From Bacteroidota bacterium (GTDB lineage Bacteria > Bacteroidota > Bacteroidia > Chitinophagales > Chitinophagaceae): 64,000 nt of DNA. The notes beneath the pieces are model-generated. The model did not search any database and had not been told where the DNA came from. It was given only the letters and a program-made list of their open reading frames with translations. Below, in pieces: positions 27,497 through 36,701 of this stretch (the first letter of the stretch is position 1; the number at the start of each line of letters is the position of its first letter). The stretch spans positions 80,045-144,044 of the forward strand of contig JAEZZY010000067.1 of the NCBI GenBank assembly GCA_023418315.1, in the 5' to 3' direction. Position numbers and translations under genes: made by a program.

Positions 27497-28825
27497 ATGA
27501 GCAAACAAAAACAGCATACAATCTTTACCGGCGTAGATGGCATCACGCTGCTGCTGTATTTTATGCTGGTAGCTATAGGGCTGCTTTCCGTTTTTTCGGT
27601 AGAATACCGCAGCACCGACCCATCTCCTTTTATGATGAGTAAAAGCTTTATGCGGCAATCCGTATTCCTGGGTGTATCGCTGTTTGTAGGACTTATCATT
27701 TTATTCACCGACAGTAAATTCTTCTCTTCCTTTGCCTTTCTATTTTATGCTTTCGGACTTTTTTTACTTGTCATCACTATTTTCTTAGGGGCAGATGTAA
27801 AAGGCTCTCATTCATGGCTGGGCGTAGGCATGTTTCGGTTTCAGCCGGGTGAAGTATGCAAAATATTCACTTCTTTAGCGTTAGCAAGGTATCTTTCTTC
27901 CCCAGAAACCAACTTCAGCACCTTGCGGCATCGCTTGATGGGCGCGGCATTCGCACTGGTGCCTTGTGCCATTATCATTTTGCAAGATGAAACAGGACTT
28001 GCTTTGGTTTATTTTTCCTTCTTCCTTGTTATGTATCGCGAGGGATTGCCTAATATAGTACTGATTATAGCCTTCTCGCTCATCGCGCTCACCCTTGCCA
28101 GTTTGCTGATAGACCGCATTGTGCTGTTGTATATTATTTTAGGATTGATGGTGGTGGTGGGATTTTTTATGCGCAGAACTTTGAAGCGCGACCACCTTGC
28201 CAAACTGGCGCTGGCCGGTGTATGCGCCATTTGTATTTTGTTTTCGCAAGTAGCCGTTCCTTTTGTCTTCAAGCATGTGATGAAAGGCTATCAGGTAGAT
28301 CGTATTTATTCGATGCTGGGTACGGATGTGCCGGAAGAATACCGTGCAAAAACAGCGGATGGCACCGTAAAAAAATCATCCAATACTTCAGATTATAACG
28401 TTACCCAATCGAAAATAGCCATCGGCTCAGGCGGCTTGCTGGGAAAAGGATTTCTGAACGGCACTTCTACAAAAAATGATTTTGTGCCGGAGCAGAATAC
28501 CGATTTTATCTTCTGCGCCGTAGGCGAACAATTTGGTTTCTTAGGCAGCCTGGCAGTTGTGGGGCTTTATCTGGCGTTGATGATGCGCATCCTGCATGTA
28601 GCCGAGCGACAGCGTTCTGCCTTTAGCCGCATCTATGGATATTGCGTGGCATCCATTTTGTTTTTTCATTTTGCCATCAATATTTCTATGACCATAGGCT
28701 TGGCGCCGGTGATCGGTATTACCTTGCCATTGCTTAGTTACGGCGGCTCTTCCTTATTGTCCTTCAGCATACTTATTTTTATTTTACTGCGTCTGGATGC
28801 GGATAGGCAAGCGATGATACGCTAA
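27497..28825 (+). CDS. rodA: rod-shape SEDS peptidoglycan polymerase RodA
   Basis: This protein of about 442 residues is a SEDS-family lipid II polymerase, with roughly ten transmembrane segments. Typical signatures are GADVKGSHSWLGVG and FQPGE in the first half and EQNTDFIFCAVGEQFGFLG and the closing LPLLSYGGSSLL. A longer loop (about residues 270-310) precedes the EQNTDF part. The start at 27497 avoids overlap with mrdA and gives the usual short cytoplasmic N terminus. The pair mrdA-rodA is one operon. Confidence 0.95.
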   Translation: MSKQKQHTIFTGVDGITLLLYFMLVAIGLLSVFSVEYRSTDPSPFMMSKSFMRQSVFLGVSLFVGLIILFTDSKFFSSFAFLFYAFGLFLLVITIFLGADVKGSHSWLGVGMFRFQPGEVCKIFTSLALARYLSSPETNFSTLRHRLMGAAFALVPCAIIILQDETGLALVYFSFFLVMYREGLPNIVLIIAFSLIALTLASLLIDRIVLLYIILGLMVVVGFFMRRTLKRDHLAKLALAGVCAICILFSQVAVPFVFKHVMKGYQVDRIYSMLGTDVPEEYRAKTADGTVKKSSNTSDYNVTQSKIAIGSGGLLGKGFLNGTSTKNDFVPEQNTDFIFCAVGEQFGFLGSLAVVGLYLALMMRILHVAERQRSAFSRIYGYCVASILFFHFAINISMTIGLAPVIGITLPLLSYGGSSLLSFSILIFILLRLDADRQAMIR

Positions 28826-28840
28826 CTTTACCGATTCATT

Positions 28841-29584
28841 ATGGTTCAGATTATTCCATTATCAGAAGGGGTATTTACTATAGGACATGATAAAATATTT
28901 CATCCCTTCGATACCGAAAAAGATATACTTACCGATCGCCCCACAGGCTCTTTGCTGGTAGAAGTGCAGCCTTTTCTCTTAGTTACGGATAAGGATGTCA
29001 TCGTGCTGGATACCGGCTTAGGCTTTCAGGTAAACGGCAGGTTGCAAATCCATCAAAACCTTGCGCAACATGGTTTTCAGCCGGAAGATGTTACCAAAGT
29101 ATTGTTGTCGCATCTGCATAAAGACCATGCAGGCGGTATGTCTTTCAATGACGCGGAAGGTCGCCTGACTCCTTCGTTTCCAGAAGCCAATTATTATATC
29201 TACAAACCCGAAGCCGAGCAGGCTATGAACGACCGTTCGCGTTCTTATATCCCCGAAGAGTTTTCGCCGGTGCTGCATTCGGAGCAGGTAGTATGGCTGG
29301 AGGGCGAAACCGGAAAAGTGGATGAGCAACTATCCTTTACCCATAGTGGAGGCCATAGCCCGCAGCATATTGTTTTTCTTTATGACGATGGCAGGGATAA
29401 ACTATTTTTTGGCGGAGATGAAGCGCCTCAGCTCAAGCAGATGAAGATAAAATACATTGCAAAATATGACTATGACGGCAAGAAAGCCATGCAACTTCGC
29501 GAGCAATACGCCGAACAGGGAAGAAAAGATGACTGGCAATTTTTATTTTATCATGATGTAAAAATTCCTGTGGCAAAGCTGTGA
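28841..29584 (+). CDS. MBL-fold metallo-hydrolase
   Basis: This 247-residue protein has the metallo-beta-lactamase metal motif HLHKDH at residues 91-96 (H91, H93, D95, H96), an upstream DTGLG strand, a further His in HSGGHSPQH and an Asp in FFGGDEAP, so the two-metal site appears complete. It resembles the quorum-quenching lactonase-like or general hydrolase branch, but the substrate cannot be inferred. It begins 15 bases after rodA and may be read from the same transcript. Confidence 0.85.
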   Translation: MVQIIPLSEGVFTIGHDKIFHPFDTEKDILTDRPTGSLLVEVQPFLLVTDKDVIVLDTGLGFQVNGRLQIHQNLAQHGFQPEDVTKVLLSHLHKDHAGGMSFNDAEGRLTPSFPEANYYIYKPEAEQAMNDRSRSYIPEEFSPVLHSEQVVWLEGETGKVDEQLSFTHSGGHSPQHIVFLYDDGRDKLFFGGDEAPQLKQMKIKYIAKYDYDGKKAMQLREQYAEQGRKDDWQFLFYHDVKIPVAKL

Positions 29585-29622
29585 TTTTATAGGGAAGCAG
29601 CGCTATTAAACCGTTTTTATTC

Positions 29623-30732
29623 ATGACTAAAAAAATAGGCATTGTTTGTACTTCGCCCGGCTTTGGCGGTTTGGAAATATATACGCTGCAACTTGCCCGT
29701 TCCTTATCGCTCAAAGGCTGGCAGTTATTTTTTCTGCTGAATGAAAAAAGCAAATTGCATCAACTTGCTAAAAAAGAATTTTCCGTCTCTTCCATTCAGC
29801 AATACCAAAAAGAAAAAAACACCGCTTCAATTATTAAAAATTGGAATAGAGCGCATCAGCTCTCTCTTTTGTTTACGCCCTATAACAAAGACATTCAGCC
29901 GCTTTCATTTTATAAACGTTTTTATCAAAAAAAAATAAAACTCGTTTATCAGCAGCACATGAAAGTGGGGGTGAAGAAACGGGATTTCATTCATCGTCTG
30001 CGCTATGATATGCTTGATCTCTGGATCACACCGCTTGCTTATTTAAAAGAAGAAACGCTTGAAAAAACTACAGTAACAGAAGATAAAATTCGCATTGTAC
30101 CCGTTGGATTGTCGTTTGATTCGTTCCATGGCAATAAGAGCCAGGCAGAGGCGCGCCAGCAACTTCAATTGCCGCAAGATGCTTATTTCATAGGCATTTT
30201 AGGGAGAATAGATCCTAAGAAAGGGCAGGATTTTCTGATTAAGGTCATGGCTTCTCTCCAAAACGAATCGGATATTCATTTGCTCCTCATGGGCGCCGCC
30301 ACTGCCTATGAAGGGGAGGAATGGATGCGCTATATCCAATCCTTAATCGCACAATACGGGCTGCAAGAACGCGTTCATTTTCGTCCTTATCACGAGGAGG
30401 TGGCGTTGTTTTATAAGGCGATAGATTTGTTTGCAATGGCTTCGCATGGCGAAACCTACGGCTTGGTAACCTTGGAAGCTTTTTATTTTGAAAAGCCGGT
30501 TATAGGTGTTCGTACGGATGGCACAAAGGCGTTGCTGGACGATGGGCGATTTGGCTGGTTGCACGCTCCTGAAGATGTGGAAGGCTTTAAGCAACATTTG
30601 TTTTTCATCCTTCATCACCCGCAGCAAGCGCAGGAAAAAATACGGCTCGCCAAGCAAACGGTATTGGAGCACTATGATTTTCAAACAACGGTAAAACGAA
30701 TGGAAAGCCTGTTTGTGAAATTGATTTCCTAG
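29623..30732 (+). CDS. family 4 glycosyltransferase
   Basis: This 369-residue protein has the GT-B organisation of GT4 enzymes: an N-terminal Rossmann domain beginning with a GFGGLEIYTLQLAR segment that contacts the acceptor, and a C-terminal donor-binding domain with GRIDPKKGQDFLI and the EX7E-type motif in ASHGETYGLVTLEAF. The donor is a nucleotide sugar; the acceptor is probably an envelope glycan or lipid. It follows the MBL gene at 38 bases, in the same direction, and is closed by the hairpin at 30750. Confidence 0.85.
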   Translation: MTKKIGIVCTSPGFGGLEIYTLQLARSLSLKGWQLFFLLNEKSKLHQLAKKEFSVSSIQQYQKEKNTASIIKNWNRAHQLSLLFTPYNKDIQPLSFYKRFYQKKIKLVYQQHMKVGVKKRDFIHRLRYDMLDLWITPLAYLKEETLEKTTVTEDKIRIVPVGLSFDSFHGNKSQAEARQQLQLPQDAYFIGILGRIDPKKGQDFLIKVMASLQNESDIHLLLMGAATAYEGEEWMRYIQSLIAQYGLQERVHFRPYHEEVALFYKAIDLFAMASHGETYGLVTLEAFYFEKPVIGVRTDGTKALLDDGRFGWLHAPEDVEGFKQHLFFILHHPQQAQEKIRLAKQTVLEHYDFQTTVKRMESLFVKLIS

Positions 30733-30749
30733 CGCTATTCAAAAAAAAA

Positions 30750-30776
30750 CAGCGACCGATACATTCCCGGTCGCTG
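30750..30776. terminator. bidirectional Rho-independent terminator
   Basis: CAGCGACCG (30750-30758) pairs perfectly with CGGTCGCTG (30768-30776). On the minus strand nine T follow directly, and on the plus strand a looser T-rich run follows, so it serves both the glycosyltransferase and the 3-hydroxyacyl-CoA dehydrogenase genes. Confidence 0.88.
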
Positions 30777-30800
30777 CATGTTTTTCTTTATTTAAGACGG

Positions 30801-31787
30801 TTATATTTTCCAGCTTTTATTTTTGAAACGGGCGCTCACTACGAGTTCTTTAGTGCCGTGTTCATAGTTATAAAAACCTTCGCCGGATTTTACGCCGTAG
30901 TAGCCTGCTTGTACCATATTGGCAAGCAAAGTAGCGGGGGCATATTTTTGATTGCCAAAGCCCATGTGCAGTACATTCATGATGCTATAGCAGGTATCCA
31001 AGCCTATGAAGTCGGCAAGTTGTAAGGGACCCATAGGATGTGCCATACCGAGCTTCATAATAGTGTCTATTTCTTCTACGCCTGCTACACCTTCTTGTAA
31101 GGAAAGCACTGCTTCATTAATCATCGGCATCAGGATACGGTTGCTGATGAAGCCGGGATAATCGTTTACGATACAAGGCACTTTGCCTATATATTTCGTA
31201 AGTGCATAGATGATGTTTGTTACTTCTGCATCGGTAGCATAGCCGTTGATAATTTCTACGAGCTTCATCACCGGTACAGGGTTCATGAAGTGCATTCCGA
31301 TAACTTTTCCGGGGCGCTTGGTGTGCGAACCGATACGCGTAATGGAAATGGAAGATGTGTTGGTGGCAAGGATAGCGCGCGGGTCGCAAAGATTATCCAG
31401 TTGTTGGAATATTTTCACTTTAAGATCAATATTTTCCGTAGCGGCTTCCACCACGATGTCCGCATCTTTTACGGCTTCACCCATATCGGTATAGGTCTTG
31501 ATCTTGCTGAGCGCTTCTTGTTTCGCGTCTTCCGTAAGGGTGCCTTTGCTTATCTGGCGATCCATGTTCTTACCAATCGTGGCTATCGCTTTGTCCATAG
31601 CCACCTGATTGATGTCCATCATGTGAACGGCAAAGCCGCTTTGCGCGAATACATGGCAAATACCATTGCCCATAGTGCCGGAACCAATCACGGCGATTGT
31701 TTTTACTTTTTCCAACATTTTAGTAGTGTTTGCGTCAATACCAACGTGTTCAAGCTTTACTTCTTGTTGTTTTTCTGTTGTAAGCAT
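30801..31787 (-). CDS. 3-hydroxybutyryl-CoA / 3-hydroxyacyl-CoA dehydrogenase
   Basis: This 328-residue NAD(P)-dependent enzyme interconverts acetoacetyl-CoA and 3-hydroxybutyryl-CoA in fatty-acid or butyrate-type metabolism. A dinucleotide-binding motif GSGTMGNG is near residue 35, and the HFMNPVPVMKLVEII and GFISNRILMPMINEA segments are diagnostic for this family; the C-terminal domain is complete. About 24 residues precede the usual family start, so an internal ATG at 31718 is an alternative. It is transcribed alone between a terminator and the divergent hisS region. Confidence 0.92.
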   Translation of the reverse strand: MLTTEKQQEVKLEHVGIDANTTKMLEKVKTIAVIGSGTMGNGICHVFAQSGFAVHMMDINQVAMDKAIATIGKNMDRQISKGTLTEDAKQEALSKIKTYTDMGEAVKDADIVVEAATENIDLKVKIFQQLDNLCDPRAILATNTSSISITRIGSHTKRPGKVIGMHFMNPVPVMKLVEIINGYATDAEVTNIIYALTKYIGKVPCIVNDYPGFISNRILMPMINEAVLSLQEGVAGVEEIDTIMKLGMAHPMGPLQLADFIGLDTCYSIMNVLHMGFGNQKYAPATLLANMVQAGYYGVKSGEGFYNYEHGTKELVVSARFKNKSWKI

Positions 31788-31934
31788 TGATAAAAAATTT
31801 TTAAAACGTGCGTAAGGTAAGGGTTTATGAGAGAAAAACCATTAAATAACCCGGAGGAAATATACACAGTCATAGCCAAGTAAGTGGAAAAAAAGCAGCC
31901 GGCAATAGATCGAATACAAAATGCACAAGTTCTT

Positions 31935-31942
31935 TATTTTTG
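31935..31942 (+). promoter_or_regulatory. -7 element fixing the hisS start
   Basis: TATTTTTG matches TAnnTTTG and lies downstream of the first ATG of the open frame (31921), so translation should begin at 31954 with a leader of only a few bases. No -33 box is obvious. Confidence 0.4.
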
Positions 31943-31953
31943 AGCTTTCGATT

Positions 31954-33351
31954 ATGAAACCATCCATTCCACAAGGTACAAGAGATTTTTCGCCGGTTGA
32001 AGTCCGTAAGCGTCAATACATCCTCCACACGATAAAAACCGTTTTTGAGCTATACGGCTATCAGCCATTGGAAACTCCTTCTATGGAAAACCTGTCCACG
32101 CTCATGGGCAAATACGGCGAAGAAGGCGATCGGCTTATTTTTAAAATTCTTAATAACGGACTTCATGAAAAAAAAGAAGCCGATAAAACCAGGTTACATG
32201 AAGAATGGACTAAACTTTTGGAAAAACCCTATTCTTCTTCCGTAGTTACAGAACGAGCCTTGCGTTACGACCTTACCATCCCGTTTGCCCGCTATGTGGT
32301 GATGCACCAGAATGAACTTGCTTTTCCTTTTCGCCGGTATCAGATGCAGCCGGTATGGCGTGCCGATCGTCCGCAGAAAGGTCGTTACCGAGAATTTTGG
32401 CAATGTGATTGCGATGTAGTAGGCAGTTCTTCCCTTATCAATGAAGCGGAACTGATTTGCATTTATCAAGAAGCATTCAATCGTTTACAATTACCTCAAA
32501 CTACCTTAAAAATCAATAGCCGGAAAATTTTGGCAGGTATAGCCACACTTGCCGGTATGCCCGAAAAAATGATGGACATTACCATTGCTTTAGATAAACT
32601 GGATAAAATAGAATGGACGGGCGTAGCTAAAGAACTGGAGCAAAGAGGCATCTCCTATGAGGGAATAGAAAAAATTCAATCCGTAATTTCCATCACGGGC
32701 ACTAACGAAGAAAAAATAACTGTGCTGGAGAAAATGATGCAGGAAACAAACAACGAAATAGGATTACAAGGCGTACAGGAACTGCGCAATACCTTGCATT
32801 ATCATCAACAAATTGCTTCGGATAAACCTTCTGTAAATATAGAAGTGGATATTTGCTTAGCGCGGGGTTTGAACTACTATACAGGCATCATAATGGAAGT
32901 AACTACAACGGCGGTGAAAATGGGCAGCATAGGCGGTGGCGGTCGTTATGATGATCTTACGGGTTTATTCGGTTTGAAAGGTTTATCCGGCGTGGGCATT
33001 TCTTTTGGAGTGGATAGAATTTATGATGTGATGGAGGAACTGCATCTTTTCCCCGAAACACTGGAAACAGGCTCTACGGTGATGTTGGTGAATTTCGGCG
33101 GAGCAAATGAAACCTATTCGTTACAAATATTAAAACAACTCCGTGCCCAAAATATTCCTGCGGAAATCTATCCTGATGCGGCGAAATTTGACAAACAAAT
33201 GAAATATGCCAATAAACGGAACCTCGCTTTTGTCATGCTCTTAGGCGATGAAGAACGGATGCAACAGAAAATAAGCCTTAAAAATTTTATCACCGGCGAG
33301 CAACAATTACTGGAGCTGCACGAGGCTATAAAAATTGTAAAAACAGCATGA
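31954..33351 (+). CDS. hisS: histidyl-tRNA synthetase
   Basis: This 465-residue class II synthetase charges tRNA-His. Visible are the start PSIPQGTRDFSP, motif 2 in GRYREFWQCD, the histidine-binding LARGLNYYTG and the motif 3 region GVGISFGVDRIYDV, with a C-terminal anticodon-binding domain. The start at 31954 is used because it matches the family N terminus; an upstream in-frame ATG at 31921 would add eleven residues. The stop overlaps the tag start by four bases (ATGA), so a hisS-tag operon is expected. Confidence 0.95.
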   Translation: MKPSIPQGTRDFSPVEVRKRQYILHTIKTVFELYGYQPLETPSMENLSTLMGKYGEEGDRLIFKILNNGLHEKKEADKTRLHEEWTKLLEKPYSSSVVTERALRYDLTIPFARYVVMHQNELAFPFRRYQMQPVWRADRPQKGRYREFWQCDCDVVGSSSLINEAELICIYQEAFNRLQLPQTTLKINSRKILAGIATLAGMPEKMMDITIALDKLDKIEWTGVAKELEQRGISYEGIEKIQSVISITGTNEEKITVLEKMMQETNNEIGLQGVQELRNTLHYHQQIASDKPSVNIEVDICLARGLNYYTGIIMEVTTTAVKMGSIGGGGRYDDLTGLFGLKGLSGVGISFGVDRIYDVMEELHLFPETLETGSTVMLVNFGGANETYSLQILKQLRAQNIPAEIYPDAAKFDKQMKYANKRNLAFVMLLGDEERMQQKISLKNFITGEQQLLELHEAIKIVKTA

Positions 33352-33938
33352 GCAATAAAAAAGCAGCGTTAAAGGGTTGCACCTGGCCCGGCGAAGATGA
33401 ACAAATGATAAAATACCATGCGGAAGAGTGGGGCGTACCGCTGCATGACGATAAGAAATTGTTTGAATTTATGGTGCTGGATGCTTTTCAGGCGGGACTA
33501 AGCTGGAAAACCATTTTGCACAAGCGTAAAAATTTTGAAAAAGCTTTCGACCATTTTAATGTACAAAAAATAGCCAACTACGATGCGGCAAAAGTGGAAG
33601 AACTGATGCAAAATGCCGGCATTATCCGCAACCGTTTAAAGATACTTGCCACCATCACCAATGCGCAGCGTTTTATAGCTGTTAAAAAAGAATTTGGCAC
33701 ATTCGATCAATACATCTGGCAGTTTGTACATCATAAACCTTTAGTGAACCGATGGAAAACATCCGCCGAAATACCTGCAAAATCTATGGAAAGCGATATA
33801 ATGAGTAAGGATTTGCAGAAAAGGGGATTCAAATTTGTAGGCTCCACCATCTGTTATGCGTTTATGCAGGCCGCCGGTATGGTGAATGATCATTTGGTTA
33901 CGTGTGCAAGGCATAAGGCGGTGCGGGAAATGAAATGA
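33348..33938 (+). CDS. tag: DNA-3-methyladenine glycosylase I
   Basis: This 196-residue base-excision repair enzyme removes 3-methyladenine from alkylated DNA. The N-terminal GCTWPGED...YHAEEWG and the FEFMVLDAFQAGLSW helix are typical; the structural zinc is expected from the N-terminal Cys and His plus the C-terminal His and Cys in VNDHLVTCARH. The gene overlaps hisS by ATGA and is itself overlapped the same way by a small downstream frame, giving a tightly coupled chain. Confidence 0.93.
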   Translation: MSNKKAALKGCTWPGEDEQMIKYHAEEWGVPLHDDKKLFEFMVLDAFQAGLSWKTILHKRKNFEKAFDHFNVQKIANYDAAKVEELMQNAGIIRNRLKILATITNAQRFIAVKKEFGTFDQYIWQFVHHKPLVNRWKTSAEIPAKSMESDIMSKDLQKRGFKFVGSTICYAFMQAAGMVNDHLVTCARHKAVREMK

Positions 33939-34117
33939 TTGCTTCTGCCGAGTATGTTCTTCCGCAGAAAAATAAAGCCCCTCGGTCAGTATTGTGTAAT
34001 TCGTTTCTCTTTATTACCTTCGCCACAGTTTTCATAGTGATAGGGTTTATAGGGGCCGGTCTGTTCTCAGGCTGGCTTTTTTATTTTATCTTACAAACTT
34101 TTCCAAGGCATAGTTAA
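33935..34117 (+). CDS. possible small membrane protein (60 aa)
   Basis: The ATG overlaps the tag stop as ATGA, and the frame runs 60 codons to within two bases of the next gene. The product has a polar start with several Lys, then one long hydrophobic stretch (about residues 24-54) that could cross the membrane once or twice. No family is recognised. The exact tiling between two genes argues for real translation, but the short length means chance is possible. Confidence 0.4.
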   Translation: MIASAEYVLPQKNKAPRSVLCNSFLFITFATVFIVIGFIGAGLFSGWLFYFILQTFPRHS

Positions 34118-34119
34118 AT

Positions 34120-35199
34120 ATGAAAAGAGTTCGATTTTTACTGTTTATAGGGATGGTGCTAAGCCATACTGCGTTCACACAGCCTTTGTCTGCCTATGTA
34201 AACCTGCAAAACCAGGTAATGGTGTGGGATGATGGCGCCATCCGAAAGATAGATTATCTGCGTCCGCTGGATATGAAAATAGGGCGGAGCGTGATTCCGT
34301 ATATTGACAATTCGCGTTCCTTCAAAGTGTATTACAACGGCGGCATGAAACAGTTGAATGCAGGCTTCACTAGAGAATTTAAAGTGAGCGATCATCTTGT
34401 AACCTTTCTCAACGCCAATTCGCTGAATGTATTTGACGGAGGAGTGGTTAAAAACCTGTCGGGAATGGTAGAGCAGTATTACTTGGGCGATAGCGTAGTG
34501 CTTTATTTAGACGGGGTAAGAAGAGAATACAAAGCCTATTACAACGGGGGCATTTACCCTATAGAAAACTTTCTTGCGGCTAATGCCATTGAGGTAGTAA
34601 AAGTTTCGGATAATATTATCGCCTATGATAATTATGCCAATCAATTCCGTATTTTTTATCAGGGAGTCATTATCCAACAGGAAGATTATGCGGTAAACAG
34701 CTTTGGCGTAGGAAGAAATACCGTAGCGTATGTGGACGTCAACCGGGTGTTCAAAATTTTTAATAATGGAAAAACATATACCGTAGAAGATTTTCCGCCG
34801 GAGAGCTTTGCGGTAGGAGATAATGTGGTGGCTTATGTTTCAAATGACGGTTACTTCAAAGTGTTTTATGAGGACAGTGTGCGGGTGCTGGGTTTTTTCC
34901 GGCCAAAGTATAAAGTAGGCGATTACGTAGTAGCCTATGAAGATGCCAGCGGTTATTTTAAAACCTTTTATAAGGGCGAAGTAACCAGTCTGGAAAGCTA
35001 TTATCCGGAAAATTATACGGTGCAGTATAATTCACTGGCTTATATCAATAGGATAGGGATGCTGCGGTTATTTTCCGAAGGGGAAGTATATGACGTAACC
35101 AATTCACAAATGGATGAATGGGCTTTGACCTATGATGTGATTAAATACAGAATAGGAGCCAACCTGTATAAATTCTTTTACCGCGGACAAGAGTATTGA
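34120..35199 (+). CDS. secreted repeat protein, unknown function
   Basis: This 359-residue protein has an N-terminal signal peptide (to about residue 21, ...HTAFTQ). The rest consists of about eight degenerate units of 40-45 residues, each with a core like VGDNVVAYVDxxGYFKVFYxG and ending in aromatic/acidic residues. Such evenly spaced beta-rich units suggest a beta-propeller or related solenoid, exported to the periplasm or surface. No known domain is assigned, and no type IX sorting domain is present. It lies two bases after the small membrane protein frame and converges on pyk. Confidence 0.65.
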   Translation: MKRVRFLLFIGMVLSHTAFTQPLSAYVNLQNQVMVWDDGAIRKIDYLRPLDMKIGRSVIPYIDNSRSFKVYYNGGMKQLNAGFTREFKVSDHLVTFLNANSLNVFDGGVVKNLSGMVEQYYLGDSVVLYLDGVRREYKAYYNGGIYPIENFLAANAIEVVKVSDNIIAYDNYANQFRIFYQGVIIQQEDYAVNSFGVGRNTVAYVDVNRVFKIFNNGKTYTVEDFPPESFAVGDNVVAYVSNDGYFKVFYEDSVRVLGFFRPKYKVGDYVVAYEDASGYFKTFYKGEVTSLESYYPENYTVQYNSLAYINRIGMLRLFSEGEVYDVTNSQMDEWALTYDVIKYRIGANLYKFFYRGQEY

Positions 35200-35238
35200 T
35201 TCCTTCCGGTTTTTATAGGGGCATACTTCCGTTTTTGT

Positions 35239-36660
35239 CTATTCCACTTTCGTGATTTTAATGATATTGGTAGGTAAATGTTCCGCTACCGGTGTACTCC
35301 CCGTGCTGATTACCACATCGCCTATATTCAACAGATTTTTTTCTTTCAGCAGCGTTATCTGATCTTGAAGTACGGCATCCAGGTTTTCTTCCTTATCATA
35401 GAAGAACGCTTGCACACCCCAGCTAAGGCTCAATTGGTTGATAAGCGATGGGATTTTGGTAAATACATACAGTGGCGAGCTGGGGCGGTAGCTGGATAGC
35501 ATAAAACCCGTACGTCCGGATTGTGTCATGCCTATAAGGGCGTTTGCTTTTACATCTCTTGCCATTTCGCAGGCGTTATAGCAGAGGGCATCGCTTAGGA
35601 AAGAAGGGGAATGTGATTGAGGTACCAGGTTTCTGTTATATACAATCGCTTCTTTTTCCACTTCGTTAATGATGCTCACCATGGTCCGCACCACCAGTTG
35701 CGGATATTGCCCCATGGCAGTTTCTCCGCTGAGCATTACGGCATCGGCTCCTTCCAGCACGGCATTGGCTACATCGGTTATCTCACTGCGGTTGGGTCTG
35801 GTGCGGTCTATCATACTTTCCATCATTTGCGTGGCTATGATCACCGGCTTCGCTCTGTGGATACATTTGCGAATGATGCTTTTCTGAATCATGGGTATTT
35901 GTTCCAGCGGTAGCTCCACACCCAGGTCGCCTCTTGCCACCATCACCGCATCCGAAGTAAGAATGATTTCTCGCAAATGGGTCAGGGCTTCGGGTTTTTC
36001 GATCTTGGCAATGATCTTGGCGTTGCTTTGCTTTTCCCTAAGGATGGCTCTTAACTGTTCAATGTCTTCCGGTTTCCGGACAAAGGAAAGCGCCACCCAG
36101 TCTATCTTTTGCTCGATGATAAAATCAAGATCCTTCAAGTCCTTATCCGACAAAGAAGGCAGGGATATTTTTGTATCGGGAAGGTTCACCCCTTTTTTTG
36201 ATAAAAGGACACCCGGCGTCAGCACACTCACTTTCACCTTATGATCTTCGGTGATATAGGTAACAATCACCTCCATTTTTCCATCATCCAGCAGGATTTT
36301 TTCTCCGATACGTACATCTCTGTAGAAATTGGGGTAAGAAATATAAATGCCGTCTTTGGTGCCGATTTTTTTTTCGTTGGTAAAATAAAACTCGTCTCCT
36401 TTGTTAAGGATAAGCCCGTCATTTTCCATTTCTCCCACCCGCAATTTAGGACCCTGAAGATCGGCAAGAATAGCGATGTTGAACGGGAAATCGTTGTTGA
36501 TTTTTTGAATATGCTGTATGACTTGCAGGTGCTCCTCGTGCTTGCCGTGCGAAAAATTAAGACGAAAAACATTTACACCTTCTTCTACCAGTTCCAGGAG
36601 TTTTTCGTAGGTATTACATGCCGGACCTACGGTGGCGATCACTTTTGTTTTATGGTGCAT
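35239..36660 (-). CDS. pyk: pyruvate kinase
   Basis: This 473-residue enzyme performs the last step of glycolysis, phosphoenolpyruvate plus ADP to pyruvate plus ATP. The N terminus TKVIATVGPAC, the Mg2+/K+ region NFSHGKHEEH, the catalytic Lys segment IAKIEKPEAL and the signature VARGDLGVELPL are all intact, and the C-terminal regulatory domain is present. It starts 41 bases after the CCG-domain protein gene and is probably transcribed with it. Confidence 0.96.
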   Translation of the reverse strand: MHHKTKVIATVGPACNTYEKLLELVEEGVNVFRLNFSHGKHEEHLQVIQHIQKINNDFPFNIAILADLQGPKLRVGEMENDGLILNKGDEFYFTNEKKIGTKDGIYISYPNFYRDVRIGEKILLDDGKMEVIVTYITEDHKVKVSVLTPGVLLSKKGVNLPDTKISLPSLSDKDLKDLDFIIEQKIDWVALSFVRKPEDIEQLRAILREKQSNAKIIAKIEKPEALTHLREIILTSDAVMVARGDLGVELPLEQIPMIQKSIIRKCIHRAKPVIIATQMMESMIDRTRPNRSEITDVANAVLEGADAVMLSGETAMGQYPQLVVRTMVSIINEVEKEAIVYNRNLVPQSHSPSFLSDALCYNACEMARDVKANALIGMTQSGRTGFMLSSYRPSSPLYVFTKIPSLINQLSLSWGVQAFFYDKEENLDAVLQDQITLLKEKNLLNIGDVVISTGSTPVAEHLPTNIIKITKVE

Positions 36661-36701
36661 AGTATATTAAATACAATTTACAGTTTCCTCCCATGCCCGG
36701 C

